A DNA stretch of 38,616 nt from an uncultured Acidimicrobiales bacterium (GTDB taxonomy: Bacteria; Actinomycetota; Acidimicrobiia; Acidimicrobiales; SHLQ01): NCBI GenBank assembly GCA_938084885.1, contig CALKGG010000009.1, positions 1 to 38,616 of the forward strand, given 5' to 3'. The notes beneath the pieces are model-generated. The model saw only the letters and a program-made list of their open reading frames with translations, was not told the DNA's origin and made no database searches. Below, one piece after another: positions 38,494 to 38,616 of this stretch (position 1 is the stretch's first letter; each line of letters opens with the position of its first letter). The position numbers and the translations under genes are program-made.

Positions 38494-38616
38494 ATGACTC
38501 TGTCTGAGTCTGCCATCAACGAAATCATGTTCGCGCTCGATAACGGAAACGGAGCTGATCTTGTCCGCCAGCTCGCCCAGCTGGGAATGCAGGACTTGAT
38601 CGAGGTCGAAGCCACC
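38494..38616 (+). CDS. Transposase N-terminus, IS256/mutator family (cut by window edge)
   Basis: 41 codons remain. MTLSESAINEIMFALDNGNG and LVRQLAQLGMQDLIEVEAT match the usual opening of actinobacterial IS256-type transposases, where LIEAEAT is followed by a GA-type turn and the DDE domain; the catalytic part lies outside the window. AAGGAG is well spaced before the ATG. If correct, the left end of the element is probably between 38350 and 38490. Confidence 0.65.
   Translation, partial: MTLSESAINEIMFALDNGNGADLVRQLAQLGMQDLIEVEAT

Noticed and set aside
1..38616. tRNA, rRNA, CRISPR arrays and riboswitches
   Set aside because: I found no cloverleaf-like segment, no regularly spaced direct repeats with unique spacers and no recognisable riboswitch core; a covariance-model scan was not possible.

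Overview
The window looks like chromosomal DNA of a moderately high-GC actinobacterium. A WhiB-type iron-sulfur regulator (10500-10832) is the strongest taxonomic marker, because WhiB proteins are confined to Actinobacteria and their phages. A second hint is that about a dozen genes carry a TAnnnT -10 hexamer only 6-7 nt before the start codon, i.e. leaderless mRNAs. The mixture would suit an acidimicrobial lineage, but that placement is inference.

Layout. 1-4.6 kb: coiled-coil protein (cut by the window edge), DUF952 protein, SF2 helicase, two membrane proteins (one HlyIII/PAQR type) and a small secreted or anchored protein. 4.8-8.8 kb: a tight six-gene plus-strand operon built around ribokinase and a nucleoside hydrolase, headed by a cyclic-nucleotide-binding domain protein, ending with a possible 52-aa ORF and two tandem terminators. 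9.2-18.5 kb: a divergent gene pair separated by 18 bp with a shared symmetrical -10 element (unknown protein / NUDIX hydrolase), WhiB, thiolase, membrane protein, PQ-loop transporter facing an Lrp/AsnC regulator, a HerA/FtsK-like ATPase with a coiled-coil tail, and an initiating sugar-phosphate transferase for exopolysaccharide. 18.5-26.9 kb: branched-chain amino acid synthesis on the minus strand (ilvB-ilvN followed by an orphan ParA; ilvD further along), interrupted by a sulfotransferase-like gene and a plus-strand pair (nucleotidyltransferase, Vps62-domain membrane protein). 27-29.6 kb: a lipoprotein with a pentapeptide repeat, a second nucleoside hydrolase, a small membrane protein and a PilZ protein.

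29.7-34.5 kb is a minus-strand operon: MarR regulator, acyl-CoA mutase large subunit, B12-binding small subunit, MeaB-type GTPase and thiolase. The mutase carries Phe79/Gln197 where methylmalonyl-CoA mutase has Tyr89/Arg207, the signature of isobutyryl-CoA mutase. It therefore probably interconverts isobutyryl-CoA and butyryl-CoA, feeding butyryl-CoA towards beta-oxidation and the thiolase. A 22-bp dyad over the marR promoter is a likely autoregulatory operator.

34.6-38.6 kb reads as an accessory island: a DUF6414-like protein, gene remnants, a DUF4365 nuclease-like protein with a helical-repeat tail, an HNH-like protein and the start of an IS256-type transposase.

The clearest regulatory discovery is upstream of ilvB: a promoter, a 12-residue leader peptide whose GTG sits at the predicted +1 and which is mostly Val/Leu/Ile, a pause/antiterminator-type hairpin, and an intrinsic terminator. 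This is a complete attenuator read directly from sequence. No tRNA, rRNA or CRISPR array was seen.
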